Shown one piece after another: positions 22,614 through 22,675 of a stretch of DNA of 22,675 nt. The stretch's first letter is position 1, and each line of letters opens with the position of its first letter. The translations under genes were made by a program, and so were the position numbers. Below the pieces are notes generated by a model. That model made no database searches, had not been told where the DNA came from, and worked only from the letters and a program-made list of their open reading frames with translations. Origin of the DNA: Pontiellaceae bacterium (GTDB lineage Bacteria; Verrucomicrobiota; Kiritimatiellia; Kiritimatiellales; Pontiellaceae); contig JAFGWS010000140.1 in the NCBI GenBank assembly GCA_016937035.1, forward strand, positions 1 through 22,675, read 5' to 3'.

Positions 22614-22675
22614 AGTCTTGCGGTGAGCATTGCATAAGCTTTGCTGGGATTCGCGGCAATGGCTTCTACATGGCC
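22610..22675 (-). CDS. 3' end of an unidentified gene (truncated by window edge)
   Basis: The last 21 codons and stop of a minus-strand frame ending ...EAIAANPSKAYAMLTARL. The piece is too short to identify. It is supported by the ATGA junction with the small ORF downstream and by the same orientation as the operon. It would be the first visible member of the PpiD-fxsA-UbiA-kinase transcript. Confidence 0.45.
   Translation of the reverse strand, partial: GHVEAIAANPSKAYAMLTARL

Overview
The window is chromosomal DNA from a Gram-negative-type bacterium. The best guess is the PVC superphylum (Kiritimatiellota/Verrucomicrobiota-like). This is an inference from gene style: a very large secreted lamin-tail/CotH protein with a Ca-binding type-3 repeat near its C-terminus, a membrane VWA protein fused to an anti-sigma-like head and paired with an ECF sigma factor, and short phased repeats between genes. 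No rRNA, tRNA, CRISPR array or complete insertion sequence was seen.

Layout. (1) 1-2000: the 3' part of a cyclopropane-fatty-acid synthase-family methyltransferase converges on a YigZ/IMPACT-family gene. YigZ is divergent from a small cytoplasmic FKBP-type isomerase. (2) 2000-2491: a gene-free stretch with a decaying 28-30 bp tandem repeat and a cluster of back-to-back palindromes. (3) 2492-7468, minus strand: a 1658-residue secreted protein with four lamin-tail domains, a CotH kinase-like domain and accessory beta domains. (4) 7697-10310: ECF sigma factor and VWA/anti-sigma-like fusion, overlapping by 23 bp and followed by a hairpin terminator. (5) 10311-13443: 10-bp-phased inverted heptamers, a 73-residue Nif11-domain small protein, and an unrecognised secreted helical-repeat protein. 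(6) 13444-17972: a tight three-gene sucrose operon of PfkB fructokinase, sucrose-phosphate synthase fused to a sucrose-phosphate phosphatase domain, and a GH13 sucrose phosphorylase. (7) 17979-22675, minus strand: an apparent operon. In transcription order it holds the tail of an unknown gene, a 41-codon ORF with a CxxC, a PpiD/SurA-N-like membrane protein, fxsA, a HAD-UbiA prenyltransferase fusion and a PfkB-family kinase.

How the parts work together. The sucrose operon encodes a closed cycle: UDP-glucose plus fructose-6-P gives sucrose-6-P, then sucrose; phosphorolysis gives glucose-1-P plus fructose; the kinase returns fructose-6-P. This fits sucrose as a compatible solute or carbon reserve with built-in recycling. 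The minus-strand operon looks like envelope work: protein folding at the membrane and polyprenyl-linked chemistry. The sigma/VWA pair is probably a self-contained envelope-signalling unit. The items I find least explained are the orphan Nif11-domain peptide, the helically phased inverted repeats, and the 41-codon CxxC ORF coupled by ATGA overlap to its upstream gene.
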